Source: Acanthamoeba castellanii str. Neff
Taxonomy: Eukaryota; Discosea; Longamoebia; Acanthamoebidae
Length of the DNA: 64,000 nucleotides
NCBI RefSeq assembly: GCF_000313135.1
Contig: NW_004457466.1
Span: 55,395-119,394, forward strand
Direction: 5' to 3'
The notes under the pieces were generated by a model. It had not been told where the DNA came from. It ran no database searches and saw nothing but the letters and a program-made list of their open reading frames with translations. Below, piece after piece: positions 54,801-64,000 of this stretch. The translations under genes were made by a program, and so were the position numbers. Position 1 is the stretch's first letter. Each line of letters starts with the position of its first letter.

Positions 54801-55484
54801 TACCCCACACGACACGACCAACGACACGACACGCAGGATATTACTATCACTCCCGGTCGTCAGTACGTCTGCGAGGCCCAGGTGACGCTGCTCGACGAGG
54901 CGGTGAATCGCCAGCGCGGCTGGCTGTATCTGTTCAACGACGCGCTACTCACCACCACCGAGATCGAGATCGCCATCCGAAAGACGTTCCCTCTGCAGGT
55001 GCCTACAGACTCCCCCCTCTCTCCGCTCTCCGCAAGTGTGTATTCCTCCTCTCACTCTTCCCTTTCCCAGAACAAGGACGCGCAGGACTTCTGCTCCTTC
55101 ATTCCTTTGGAGGACATCATGACCATCGACGAGGCCCGAGAGTACTCGACCATCGTCAAGGTCACCTGCAAGGGGGTTCGTCTCCTCTCTTTCTCTCCTT
55201 CGTTCTTCGCCGTCTCTCTCGCTGATCTTCGTTCTTGTCTTCGTTCTTTTGTCTTCGTCGTGAATTTATCAAATTCCATGTCCACCCAGGGGCGGATCAT
55301 AACGATCAAGTTCGACTCGACGGAGAGCAAGTCGCTGTGGCTCGACCACTTCGTGGTGATCGTCGCCGCCCACCGGCAGAAGACGGCGCGCTACAACCCG
55401 CCCGACGGCGTCGACCACCTACCGCCCCACTACGCGCCCGTGCCCCACGGCCTCGCCAGTGAGGAGAGCGAATTCGAGTCGTAG
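45863..55484 (+). CDS. RhoGEF with armadillo repeats, SAM domain and PH domain
   Basis: 28 exons whose lengths sum to a multiple of three: 45863-46157, 46303-46392, 46455-46556, 46694-46816, 46928-47050, 47172-47278, 47380-47521, 47600-47743, 47831-47938, 48060-48221, 48315-48686, 48783-48908, 48990-49124, 49207-49305, 49368-49898, 49987-50165, 50248-50335, 50406-53009, 53078-53382, 53467-53590, 53658-53812, 53906-54031, 54117-54317, 54390-54516, 54632-54741, 54837-54998, 55071-55175, 55290-55484; about 2,379 residues. Armadillo helices fill residues 130-960 (TYAAWALSNFSSN, INLATNEKN, ITALRNLS). A Lys-rich region, a SAM domain (YKWSVEEVGDWLEENSLGEL), more low complexity, a DH domain (LLETERRYVALVTVLIRQF, LILPYQRITAYAHIF) and a PH domain follow. 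It would activate Rho/Rac GTPases. The acceptor at 54632 is the least certain. Confidence 0.87.
47951..47990. repeat. GCACGCGCAC tandem repeat, four copies
   Basis: Four identical 10-bp units in tandem, with further degenerate copies on both sides, inside intron 9 of the RhoGEF gene. Confidence 0.9.
54808..54836. repeat. ACGACACGACCA-type minisatellite, short copy
   Basis: Short run of the ACGAC-based unit directly before the acceptor AG of RhoGEF exon 26. The same unit is seen at 57128 and 59412. Confidence 0.75.
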
Positions 55485-56037
55485 AGTCCAATGATAATGA
55501 GGTGATCACCCTTCAACCCTCACCCCCCCCCACCTTGTGTACATCATGTGATCACATCACCACCATAGCGAAATGTAATCCTACACCACCAACACACCGG
55601 CTGCGTGCGCAATCTGATACTTGATGCGCCAGCCCCCCCAAAAGAGAAGAAGCGTGAAATTTCGCGGCGCGGTGAACGAAATCGGCAGGAAAGCACGACC
55701 GAAATTTCTCTCACTTAGGTGTCGCGCCTGTCTGGCTCCTCACGGCCGGCGGCCGGTGTGGAACGAACTGCACGTTCCTGCTTCCTCTCTCCCCCGAGGA
55801 GACCTCCTGAAGCAGCTTGCAGGGCGCCTTCTTCTTTCTTTGGCGTAGCGCCACCCGACAAGCACGCACCATCTCCATACCACACACACACACACCATCT
55901 TTCTACATTCAGCCTCACACTCGTGACCACTCCTATCAAAGACGTCTCCTCAGAGCTCATCGCACCACACGCTCCTCTCTGCGCAAACCTCGCACGTGCC
56001 TGGGTGAACCACTTCTATCCAAGAGAGAGCGAAGAAG
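55485..56037. other. intergenic, RhoGEF to RWP-RK gene
   Basis: Contains the 12-bp perfect palindrome ATGTGATCACAT at 55547-55558, an antisense-free stretch of chance frames, and a CACACA run before the next gene. No gene supported. Confidence 0.5.
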
Positions 56038-58130
56038 ATGGACTTGGACCTGAACCTCAGGGAGGAGGCTCCCTCGCATGGACCGTCCTCCGGAGGCCCT
56101 ACAGCCCCACAACCTCCCTCTACTTCTTCTACTTCTACTGCTTCCTCCTCTGCTTCAACCGCCACACGTGAGGCCCTCGACGAGGAGCTCGCCAGCCGCA
56201 GCGTTGCGGACGACCAGCGAGCGCGCTACGGCGCCTTTTCGGCAGCGGCCGCCGGGGAGGGACCATCAGACGCAGCCCTGCGGGCCGCGGCCGCCTTCCA
56301 GGCCTCGACCTACGGCACCGCCCCGGGGGACCAACCCGCGGTCGACACCACCCCCAAGCCCGGCGAACTCTCTGCTGGGCCGTCGGCGACGGCCGAACGA
56401 ATGCCGGTGCCGCTGCAGCCGCGGCCCACAGCCTACGCCCAGTTCCAGGCTGGCGGCGGCGGCGGGGCCGGTACGAGCGGGCTGGGCGTGCCGCTGAGAC
56501 CGGCGGCGGGCAAGGCCCGGTCCAACTCGTGGTCGTACCCGGCCTCGGCCGTGGCTCCCTACGCCATTCACCCCTTCGTGGCGCCCTCCTCGAGCACCGC
56601 AGGCGCCACTGGTATCGGCACGGGGATGCCCGCGCCCGGCCCGGCCCAGCCGCGCACCAACCGTACGACCTCCTACCGCCAGCGCGGCGGCAGCCTCTCC
56701 TTCTCCAGCCCCGACGAGGCCATGCGACAGCAGTACCTCCAACAGCAGCAGCAGCAACAAGGGCCGCAGATGTTTCTTCACTACTCAGCGCCGCAACCGA
56801 CATCACAGCCGCAGCCGATGATGGCCCAGGACTCGGCGTTTCTGGCGTATGGCGGCGGCAGCGGCGGCGGCGGTGTGGGGGATGGTGGCGGATTCCTGTC
56901 GGCCTACCAGCAGTCGCGGGCGCCCCAGCCGATGACGGCGGCGCAGGCGACGCCGCCGCTGCCGACGACGCCGTCGTCGTTCATTCGGCGCACGTCCCTC
57001 CCGCAGACCTACCTCCACACGATCCCCATCAGCCGCTCCGCCTCCTCCGGCTTCACCCCGGCGTCCACCGACACCGCACTCCCCATCACCGCCCAACCTC
57101 AGGTGAAGAAGCCCCCAACACACGCAACACGACACGACACACGACACGACACGACACACGACACACGCTTACCGCCTCATGGTTTGTGGGGTGGGGTGGT
57201 GGTTCGCACAGACGACGGAGGTGCACCAGAAGTTGGAGATTCCCACGCATGGCGCACGGGCTCTGCCGAAGGAGATCGCGACGCACCCGGCCATCCAGAG
57301 CATCACCAAGTACACTCAATGGGCGCCCAGGCGCACCCAACCATCTAGTGGAAGGAAAATCGATCGCCGCCAACGCCCCCTCCTCCCTCCCACTCCATTG
57401 TCGCATGTGGCGTGGTGCGGCGACCGTGGGGCTCATTTCTCTCCATCCCCCCCCCACCACCACCACCACCACAAGGTCGCAGTCGGACAGCCAGCAGGCC
57501 ACCGGGGAAGCCGCGGCGGAGAAGGAGGTCGGCGTGGAGATCGCGGGGGAGGAAGGCGAGGCCGGTGCGTGCACGTGCACGTGGTGGTTGGTGGTGGAGG
57601 CGTTGATTGGATGATGTTGACCAATGGTGGTGATTCGGATGTAAAGCAGGTGGCGTGCAGCCCAGCGAGGGCAAGTTCGTGGACATCAGCGAGTACCTCA
57701 ACTTGCCCCAGTCCAAGGTGGCCAAGACGCTGGGCATCCCTTCCTCCACCCTCAGCAAGCGCTGGAAAGAGGCCGCACGCGCCCGCAAATGGTGCCTATG
57801 ATCGCACTTGTTGCTCCATCGTCCAATCGTGTTGAGGCCTCAATATCATGTTCTCCCCCAGGCCGTGGCGGACAGTGTGCAAGATCGACAAGGAGATCAT
57901 GGCGCTGCTGCACAACATTCCACCCTCGGTAGCCGGTACGTTGTAGGCCTCAGCATGCGAGAGAGAGAGAGAGAGAGTAGGGGGCTATGTACCTGCAAGG
58001 CTCATCTCTGTGCCACACACCACCGACAGCCAAGGGTCCCGAACACGTACCGCCCGAGATACACACGAGACTGCTGGCGTTGCTGAAGCAGAGGCAGGAC
58101 GAGCTCAAGCCCGTCATCATCCGCCTGTAG
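56038..58130 (+). CDS. RWP-RK domain transcription factor
   Basis: Six exons: 56038-57102, 57212-57309, 57476-57564, 57650-57791, 57862-57935, 58030-58130; 522 residues. The first 390 residues are Ala/Gly/Ser/Pro/Gln-rich and probably disordered, with a Q7 run. The RWP-RK domain lies in exons 4-5, residues about 425-475: DISEYLNLPQSKVAKTLGIP, then STLSKRWKEAARARK and WPWRTVCKID. The motif here is KWPWR rather than RWPxRK. RWP-RK proteins are DNA-binding regulators known mainly from plants, where they act in nitrogen signalling and gametogenesis, and also from Amoebozoa. The intron in front of exon 6 separates the domain from a short helical tail. The donor at 57310 was chosen because it alone joins exon 3 in phase. 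Confidence 0.82.
57128..57168. repeat. ACGAC/ACACGAC minisatellite in RWP-RK gene intron 1
   Basis: Degenerate tandem copies of ACGACACG units about 45 bp before the exon 2 acceptor. Confidence 0.75.
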
Positions 58131-58267
58131 TTATTCCCACCACCGCCCACCACCCACCCCTCCGCCCCCCTTTGTACATAGGCTGAAGAAGAAGAGAGTG
58201 ATGGTAGTGGAAGCAAAATTGACAAGTTTATAGAAGATTGGTGGTGCTTGGGGGCGTCATCTCAGGT

Positions 58268-61200
58268 TTAGCTTTGTGGCTTGGCCTGCAGCTCGACGGC
58301 CACCTGCTGTCGCCGGTGCAGGTCGGCGATGTCCTTTGGCCGCTGCAGCAGGATCTGTGGTGGTGGGTGGTGAGGTGGTCAGCGACTTCAAGAGAGGAAC
58401 TGCTCGGGTGCGTACCTCTTCGAAGACCTGCGACACTTTGTTGAGGACGACGGGGAAGTCCATGTACCCCGCGTTGCTGCCCACCCAGATCCTGTCGAAC
58501 AGCAGGAAGCACTGACAGAACACCTCCTCGAACAGGCTTCGCTCCTCTACATACATCAAACAATCAGGCGCCCCGTCAGTGATGCCGCAAAGAAAGTGCA
58601 GGGCCGGTGTGCAGAGAGACGCGGGCGGGCACCAACCTTCGTTATCTTTGGTGGTCATGAAGTGGAAGAGGGGCGTGTCCCAGCGCTCGGAGGAGTCAGC
58701 GGCTCGTATGAGCGCCTCTGGTAGCGCAAACCCAGCGCGTGAGCACCACACGCGACACACACACACACACAACACACGCACAACGTTGTACCGTCGAGCT
58801 TGAGGGACTTGAAGAGCATCTGGGTGAGGTTGATTCCCGTCGACGCCCACGGGTAGGATCTGCCCTGTTTGAGCAGGGCCGATAGGGTGTCGCCGTGGTG
58901 GCGCGCAAAGTAGAGTATGGTCGTCAGCCCGAGCAGGCCCATCCCGCGAAAGTCGGTCGCCGGATCGTTGCCCTGCGCACAAGGAGGCGGCCAGTGCAGC
59001 AGATCAAGGGAGGGGGGGGGACGATAAGCGATCATCGCGCCACGACATGAGCCAAGAGAAAGAAACTTGCCAAACCCCACCACGACGGCACTGCACGGTG
59101 GGCGTACCTGGAAGCCGATCTGCTTCCATTGGGGCGTCACGCGATCGGTGAGCTGAGTGTCGGGACACACGGCCTGCCACAGCGCCATCAACTGGTGGTG
59201 GTGGAGCGCAAGTGTGTGTGTGAGATAGAGAGAGAGAGATTGTGTCAATCTTGATGAAAGCCGAAGGTGGCACGAGGACGAGCACTGACTGACCTCTTCC
59301 TCGTGCTGCTTGTCCGCGCTGTCGTAGGGCGTGCAGGCCAGGCACCACAGCCCCCGCAGCCGGCCGACCTAGACCAAACCACCACGACACGGCCGGTAAG
59401 CAACGCGACACACGACACGACACGACCAACGACACGACCAACGACACGACCAACGACACGACCAACGACACGACCAACGACACGACACGACCAACGACAC
59501 GACACGACCAACGACACGACAGCTAGCACACGTACTTGCTTGGAGCGTCGTAGGCTGTAGGCTCGCATGTGGTAGGAGAGGACACGCTCGAACCCTTCTC
59601 CGTCCTCGGCGTGCCACTGCTCTCGGGTGCCGCTCTTCCACTCGATCTTGAAGCCCATCCCACCGACCACTGCACGGGCGCTGTGTAGGTCAGCGAGGGA
59701 GCTCGCCTTCGGCGCACTCGTCAGGGCAACAGCAAACGAACCGTTTTCTGCGCCTTTTCGTGGGGTGGACTTGTCGGCGGTGCCAAACGACTTGATCTCG
59801 TCGATGTACCTGGGCCAAGTGAATCGAACGCACACGCACACGCACACGCACGCGCACACGCACGCGCAGGCGTGAGATGGCCCAGTCAGCTGGAAAAGGG
59901 GGGTATCAAGCTATGAGTGTACCGGATGGCGTTGGCGAGCTTGACTTCGTACAGCAGATCGTCGACGGAGGCGTCCTGCAGGTTGTCTACCTGCCGCCCG
60001 TCCTTGGTAACCATCTTCACCCTGGGACGGCGAGTAGGTAGGTGGTTGGGTGAAGTGTTAGTTTGTTGGACAGTGGGGGGCGGTAGGAGCCAACAGGGGA
60101 GAACGGCGGGGAGAGTGCGGTGGTGCGCACTTGCAAAAGGCGTAGGTGGGCCCCGAGCTTAGTAGGGAGCCCTTGAAGTTGAACTGCTGCGTGATCGGAC
60201 CCCAGTCGTTCACGAACGGCGAGCGGTAGAGCAGATCGCACGACACCACTTGGCCCTGGTTGCAGATAATGCGCACGTGTTGAGTTGAGCTGCTTTCCGG
60301 TGGCCTTGTGGCCTCATTTCTATCTTTGATAACCCCAACCGAGTACCTGGGGCGTGATCTCGACCAGGCGCCGCTTCTGCGACTGCCACACGTGGAAGGA
60401 ATCGCCCATGGCCAGCACCTGCTCCAGCTCCTTCTCCAGCTGTCGCCACCACATGTCGTTGGTCGGGTTAGCTTTAAAGCGAAGGTCAGTCACCAGGTCG
60501 AGGGAATGACTAACCACGTCGAGCTCCTCGACCATCTTCTTGAACGAGGCCAGCCTCTCGGCGACCTGCTCCTCTGTGGCCACCTCCTCCCTGTGGTGCG
60601 ACTGTGAGCGATGCATACGAGCACGGGCGCTGTGAGGAGGCCCAAGGCGGCTGCGCAGCGCACGTACCCGACGCCGGACATGCTGGACTCCTGCAGCTTC
60701 TTCTTGACTTCGGCGACCTTCTCGATCACGCCCGTCCGCTTCTTGGTCATGTAGGAGACCCCTGCGAGCTGCTGCTCATTCGCCTGCGCCTGTGCGCCGT
60801 CGTCGCTAGGCTCCTGGGGCGTCACGCTACCCGCTGGCCAGTGCGGAAAAAGACCAACGTCAGGCGCAATGCGGTACGGTGTGGAGTGGTGCGGTAAAGG
60901 CTGATGAGAGAGTCGACGTGTACGGGAATCGAGTGAGGTGGTGAAGCGTGGCGACTCGCTGGGATCGACAGCTGGCGCGAGGGAGAGCATGGGCGATGGA
61001 AGGAGACTCAGCTTCGGTGGCGAGGTCGAGGAGGGCATTGGTGTACTGCCGGCCCTAAGTAAGGATGAGGGCACACCAACGATCCAACCACCGTTAGCTC
61101 TCCTCGTCATCGAAGGCGGCAAGGGTGGTGCAGTACTTACTCTTCCGCGCTCGTGGCTTCGCTGGTCTCCCCCTTCTTGCCGCCAAAGATCTTCATCAGT

Positions 61201-61982
61201 GTGAAGCCGCTCTGCGAGCTGCCCTGGCCGTCCTTCCCTTTCGTGGGCGAAGCCTCGCTCGGCTGCGCGCTCGTGGCCGCCACGAGCGACCCCTCCTTTT
61301 CGCCCTCTTCCTCCCGCGCGCCCTGGTCCCTGTGGTCATGCGCTTGCTCGTCCTTCTCCCGCCGCTTCGGCTTGTCCTTGTCCTTTTCCTTGTCCTTGTC
61401 GAGGGTGTTCTTCCGCCGGCCGAACAGCTCCATCCACCGCCCCGACGCCCTCTTCTCCCTCAGGGCGGTGGTCGTTTCGGCCTCCTGCGCCGCCACCTTG
61501 CGCTCTTCCATCTCCCTCCGCTCCTTCCTGTTGAGGGCCGTGTGGCGGTACGTCACATAGTGCTCGGCCTCCACGATCGAACCTGGCACCCCGTCACCAC
61601 CACCACCACCACCACCACCACCACCCATCAGCAAGAAGGCCATGAAAGAGCAGCGTAGAGGCAATGAGGGCGAGGGGCGGGTACAGTCCGGGCCAGCAGC
61701 GCAGAAGGGCCGTTGCTCCTGTCGTCACGGTGAGAGGTGTGAGAGGTGAGAGGCGAGAGAGGCGAGAGGGGACTATGGTACCTGCACAAGAACTCGCGCC
61801 TCGTCTTCGGAGGATTCGTCCTCGCTGGCTTGCGCTGCCGTTGCCAAAGCAGTGTAGCCTGCATCAAGTGTGGGGGTGGTTTCGATAGCATCAGCTTCGT
61901 GTGCCTGGTCGCTCTTCTTGAGCTTTCTGCTCCGTCTGTTCTCCTTCTTCCCAGACGGGGCACCACCTTCCCCTGCTTCCAT
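58268..61982 (-). CDS. second ELMO-domain protein, divergent N-terminal half
   Basis: Fifteen exons on minus: 61982-61782, 61718-61685, 61582-61141, 61054-60924, 60833-60668, 60590-60347, 60255-60131, 60021-59923, 59809-59536, 59368-59294, 59191-59108, 58972-58792, 58717-58637, 58546-58416, 58354-58268; 784 residues. The C-terminal 220 residues are an ELMO domain (ATDFRGMGLLGLTTILYFAR, WASTGINLTQMLF, WVGSNAGYMDFPVVLNKV). The N-terminal half is charged (DKDKEKDKDKPKRREKDEQ), followed by a coiled segment (EEQVAERLASFKKMVEELD) and a beta-rich region (LLYRSPFVNDWGPITQQFNF) that I cannot name. There is no PH domain or Pro-rich tail as in ELMO1. It may act as an ARF/ARL GAP or a Rac regulator; both roles are known for the family. 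Exon 2 is only 34 nt. Confidence 0.85.
59412..59520. repeat. ACGACACGACCA minisatellite
   Basis: About nine tandem copies of a 12-bp unit (ACGACACGACCA), some shortened to ACGACACG, inside the intron between exons 9 and 10 of the second ELMO gene. Confidence 0.9.
59828..59869. repeat. (CACACG)n microsatellite
   Basis: CACACG/CACGCG repeats in the intron between exons 8 and 9 of the second ELMO gene. Confidence 0.8.
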
Positions 61983-62137
61983 CTTGTTGTGTTCAATGCC
62001 TTATGTTGATCTTGAAAAAAACCTAAAAAAAAAGAGCAAATCGAAATCTACGTGAAAGGGCTCTGTCGATTTTTTGTTTGGTGTTTGGTTTGGTTTTGTT
62101 TTGTTTGGTAAAATAAATAGGGTACAGGGCGGGAGAC

Positions 62138-63850
62138 TCACAGCTCGTTCCAGAAGAGGACGCCAATGATGAGGGCAATGCCCAGCAGCATGGACGCGAA
62201 CAGCGGATACCTCTTCCGTCGGGGTCCGGGCTCGTTGAACTCCTCGCAGATGATGTCCACCAGCGAGACGTACAGGAACGAGCCGGCCGCCAGCGATTCC
62301 ATGATGGCCTGTGCAGTTAACGCACCATCATGAGCAAGAGCTGTGACAGCTGCACGGCGTGCGACATGTCACACGCCTGATCGTGAGGGGTTGCACGCGT
62401 ACCTCGGCGAGGATGGCGTTGTCGCCGGAGAGGTAGTCGGAGAGAAAGATGCCTCCGGTGATACCCAGCGGGGTCATGAGCGAATACATGAGGAGGATGC
62501 CGATCCACCGTCGGACGGGCACACCCTCCTTCACGAAGCTGGTGCTGAACGCAAAGGCTTCGATCCACTTGTGCGAGGCGAGGGCGATGATGAGGATCAC
62601 CGTCTGTTCGGCGTTGGTGCCGATGCCGAGGGCCATGCCTTCGATCACCTGGTGCAGCCAAATCAAAATCAGTCCAGTGTCACTTGCTCAAAGGGAGAAG
62701 AGGAGGGGGCAAAGGCAAGCGCGATACCGAGTGAACAGAAAGCACGAGCGCGAGGATGTAGGGCACCAGAGGGTACGAAGTCGACACGTTGATGTGGTGA
62801 TGGTGGTGCCCTGATGAAAGGAGAAACGGAATGTTGGCGATCGCTGCGCAACGCCTCATCACCACTGTCACATGGGGCGTGCGTGCACGTACCATCGGCC
62901 GTCTCGGCGACAAGCTTCTTGTGCTCGTGCTCGTGTGCCACCTTCTCCTGTTTCTTGAACTGCTTCTCCATCATCTTCCAGGTCTTCTTGTCAAACTGGG
63001 CGGCCTCGTTAACAGTGAAGGGCATGTCGCGGACGGTCACGATGGGCTGTGAACGGGACTTGCTGTCGATCTCGCTGCAGGTGTGAAGTGCAAAGGTTGG
63101 AGCAACCGGTAAGCGAGGGGCGCGCATGTCATGAGCCACCGCGCGAGACGAAAGAGGCGCACTCTTCAAACGGACGGCTGCGGAGGAGAGAAGACGACTC
63201 GGCCACGCTCGAGGTGGAGCTGCCCGAGAGAGTCAAGGTGCGTGCTCGCTTACGCTCGTGGTAGTGCGGGATGATCTGACGTGGAATCTGGTACAGACAG
63301 AACACGGCCGGTGCGACGCACGAAGTGAGGCACACAACAACGCGTTGGGGCGCAGGAGAAGGAGGAGGGAGGACACACGTACCACGATGACGTCCACGGC
63401 CATGTCTTTGGCTGCGGCCTTGGACTGAATTGCTGCAATCTGATTTGGGAGAAGAGTAGAATGAGAACTGCTCCCCAAATCAAGAAAAATGAAAAATGAA
63501 GGAGGAAGATGAAGGAATACCGCGCGATGCTCCTCTGGATCGGAAGAGGACAGGAGAATCTTCTCGATCCAGAAGATGAGAAGGAAGCCGCCCATCGCAA
63601 TCACGTAGGCAATCGGCATGGTCTCATTGAATTTGTAATTGAGATGTTCGATCTGCTCGGCAGCCTCGGGCAGCAGATGCACGAGTCCCACGCATAGGAA
63701 CACGCCACCGGAGAACGCATTACCGAGGCCGAGTGCGAACTGCCGCTTGTCCTCGGCCAGGGCGTGCAATTGGGTGGGCAGAAATCCGCCAAACCACACC
63801 AGCAACATCATCACGAAGATACTGATCACCTTCCACCACAGAATCTCCAT
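62138..63850 (-). CDS. ZIP-family zinc/iron transporter
   Basis: Seven exons on minus: 63850-63521, 63439-63383, 63287-63163, 63074-62893, 62810-62728, 62648-62403, 62308-62138; 397 residues. Eight membrane segments are visible. TM1 starts at the N-terminus (VISIFVMMLLVWFGGFLP), TM2 has NAFSGGVFLCVGLVHLLPEA, and TM4/TM5 carry the metal-site motifs HSVIEGMALGIG (split by an intron just before VIEG) and HKWIEAFAF. TM8 ends LLGIALIIGVLFWNEL. The long cytosolic loop between TM3 and TM4 is Ser/charged-rich and ends in five consecutive His (HHHHH), a common metal-sensing feature of ZIPs. It would bring zinc or another divalent metal into the cytosol from outside or from vesicles. Confidence 0.92.
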
Positions 63851-64000
63851 CTCCTCTTCCTATCTGTCTCACCTTATCAATCACTAGTAGTACTTCTTCT
63901 TTATCGATGTTGGAAACGCGAGCAAGATTTCAAGTTTCGACCTTGACCTTGTTCCACCCAACCCGCTTGGGCTTTGTCGCTGATTGGGTCGTGCTGGTGT

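Noticed and set aside
60470..60514. Possible 45-nt intron inside exon 6 of the second ELMO gene (GTTAGT...AAAG)
   Set aside because: The frame is open through it and it is very short; retained as coding, although splicing cannot be excluded.
1..64000. tRNA, rRNA, transposase, reverse transcriptase or viral genes
   Set aside because: None recognised on either strand; all long real frames belong to the genes listed.

Overview
This window looks like nuclear DNA from a free-living amoeba, most likely Acanthamoeba or a close relative. The basis is GC-rich, intron-dense genes with short introns (about 45-220 nt), spliceosomal GT-AG boundaries in which GTAC/GTACG donors are very common, densely packed genes on both strands, and a gene set (Arp2/3 subunit, two ELMO-domain proteins, RhoGEF, RWP-RK factor, CENP-I) that fits Amoebozoa. 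No bacterial, viral, transposon, rRNA, tRNA or CRISPR signal was seen. All gene models were built by hand: exons were joined only where donor, acceptor and codon phase agree and the peptide continues a recognisable family.

Layout, left to right. 1-252 is the end of a choline/ethanolamine kinase. Two adjacent F-box/beta-propeller genes follow on + (WD40 type 489-3283, PQQ type 3762-5858). Three minus-strand genes come next: a single-exon AT-hook/CxxC protein (6484-7701), a tail-anchored class-II glutamine amidotransferase (8920-11516) and a longin R-SNARE of VAMP7 type (12187-13252). Then a charged protein of unknown function (13851-15469) and ARPC5 (15699-16362) on +, eIF2B gamma on minus (16562-18594), and a small secreted Cys-rich protein on + (18749-19625). 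CENP-I (19783-23290, minus) and XRCC3 (23412-24708, plus) form a head-to-head pair about 120 bp apart.

From 24981 the window carries an ELMO protein and a C2-domain protein (minus), SMG9 (plus), a secreted BPI/LBP-like protein (minus), a PI-specific phospholipase C (plus), a small charged ORF, an IGHMBP2-type helicase with an apparent one-base frameshift, a 28-exon ARM-SAM-RhoGEF-PH protein of about 2,380 residues (45863-55484), and an RWP-RK transcription factor (56038-58130). The right end has a second ELMO-domain protein and a ZIP zinc transporter, both on minus.

Functionally this is mostly a housekeeping region. Several products nevertheless belong to actin and phosphoinositide signalling (ARPC5, two ELMO proteins, RhoGEF, PLC, C2 protein), and two belong to chromosome maintenance (CENP-I, XRCC3). 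The most notable items are the CENP-I homologue, the tail-anchored amidotransferase, the F-box/PQQ-propeller fusion, the ARM-SAM-DH-PH RhoGEF, the N-terminal C2-like module on PLC, an unrecognised protein with a conserved-looking C-terminal module (13851-15469), and a GC-rich minisatellite shared by introns of three neighbouring genes.
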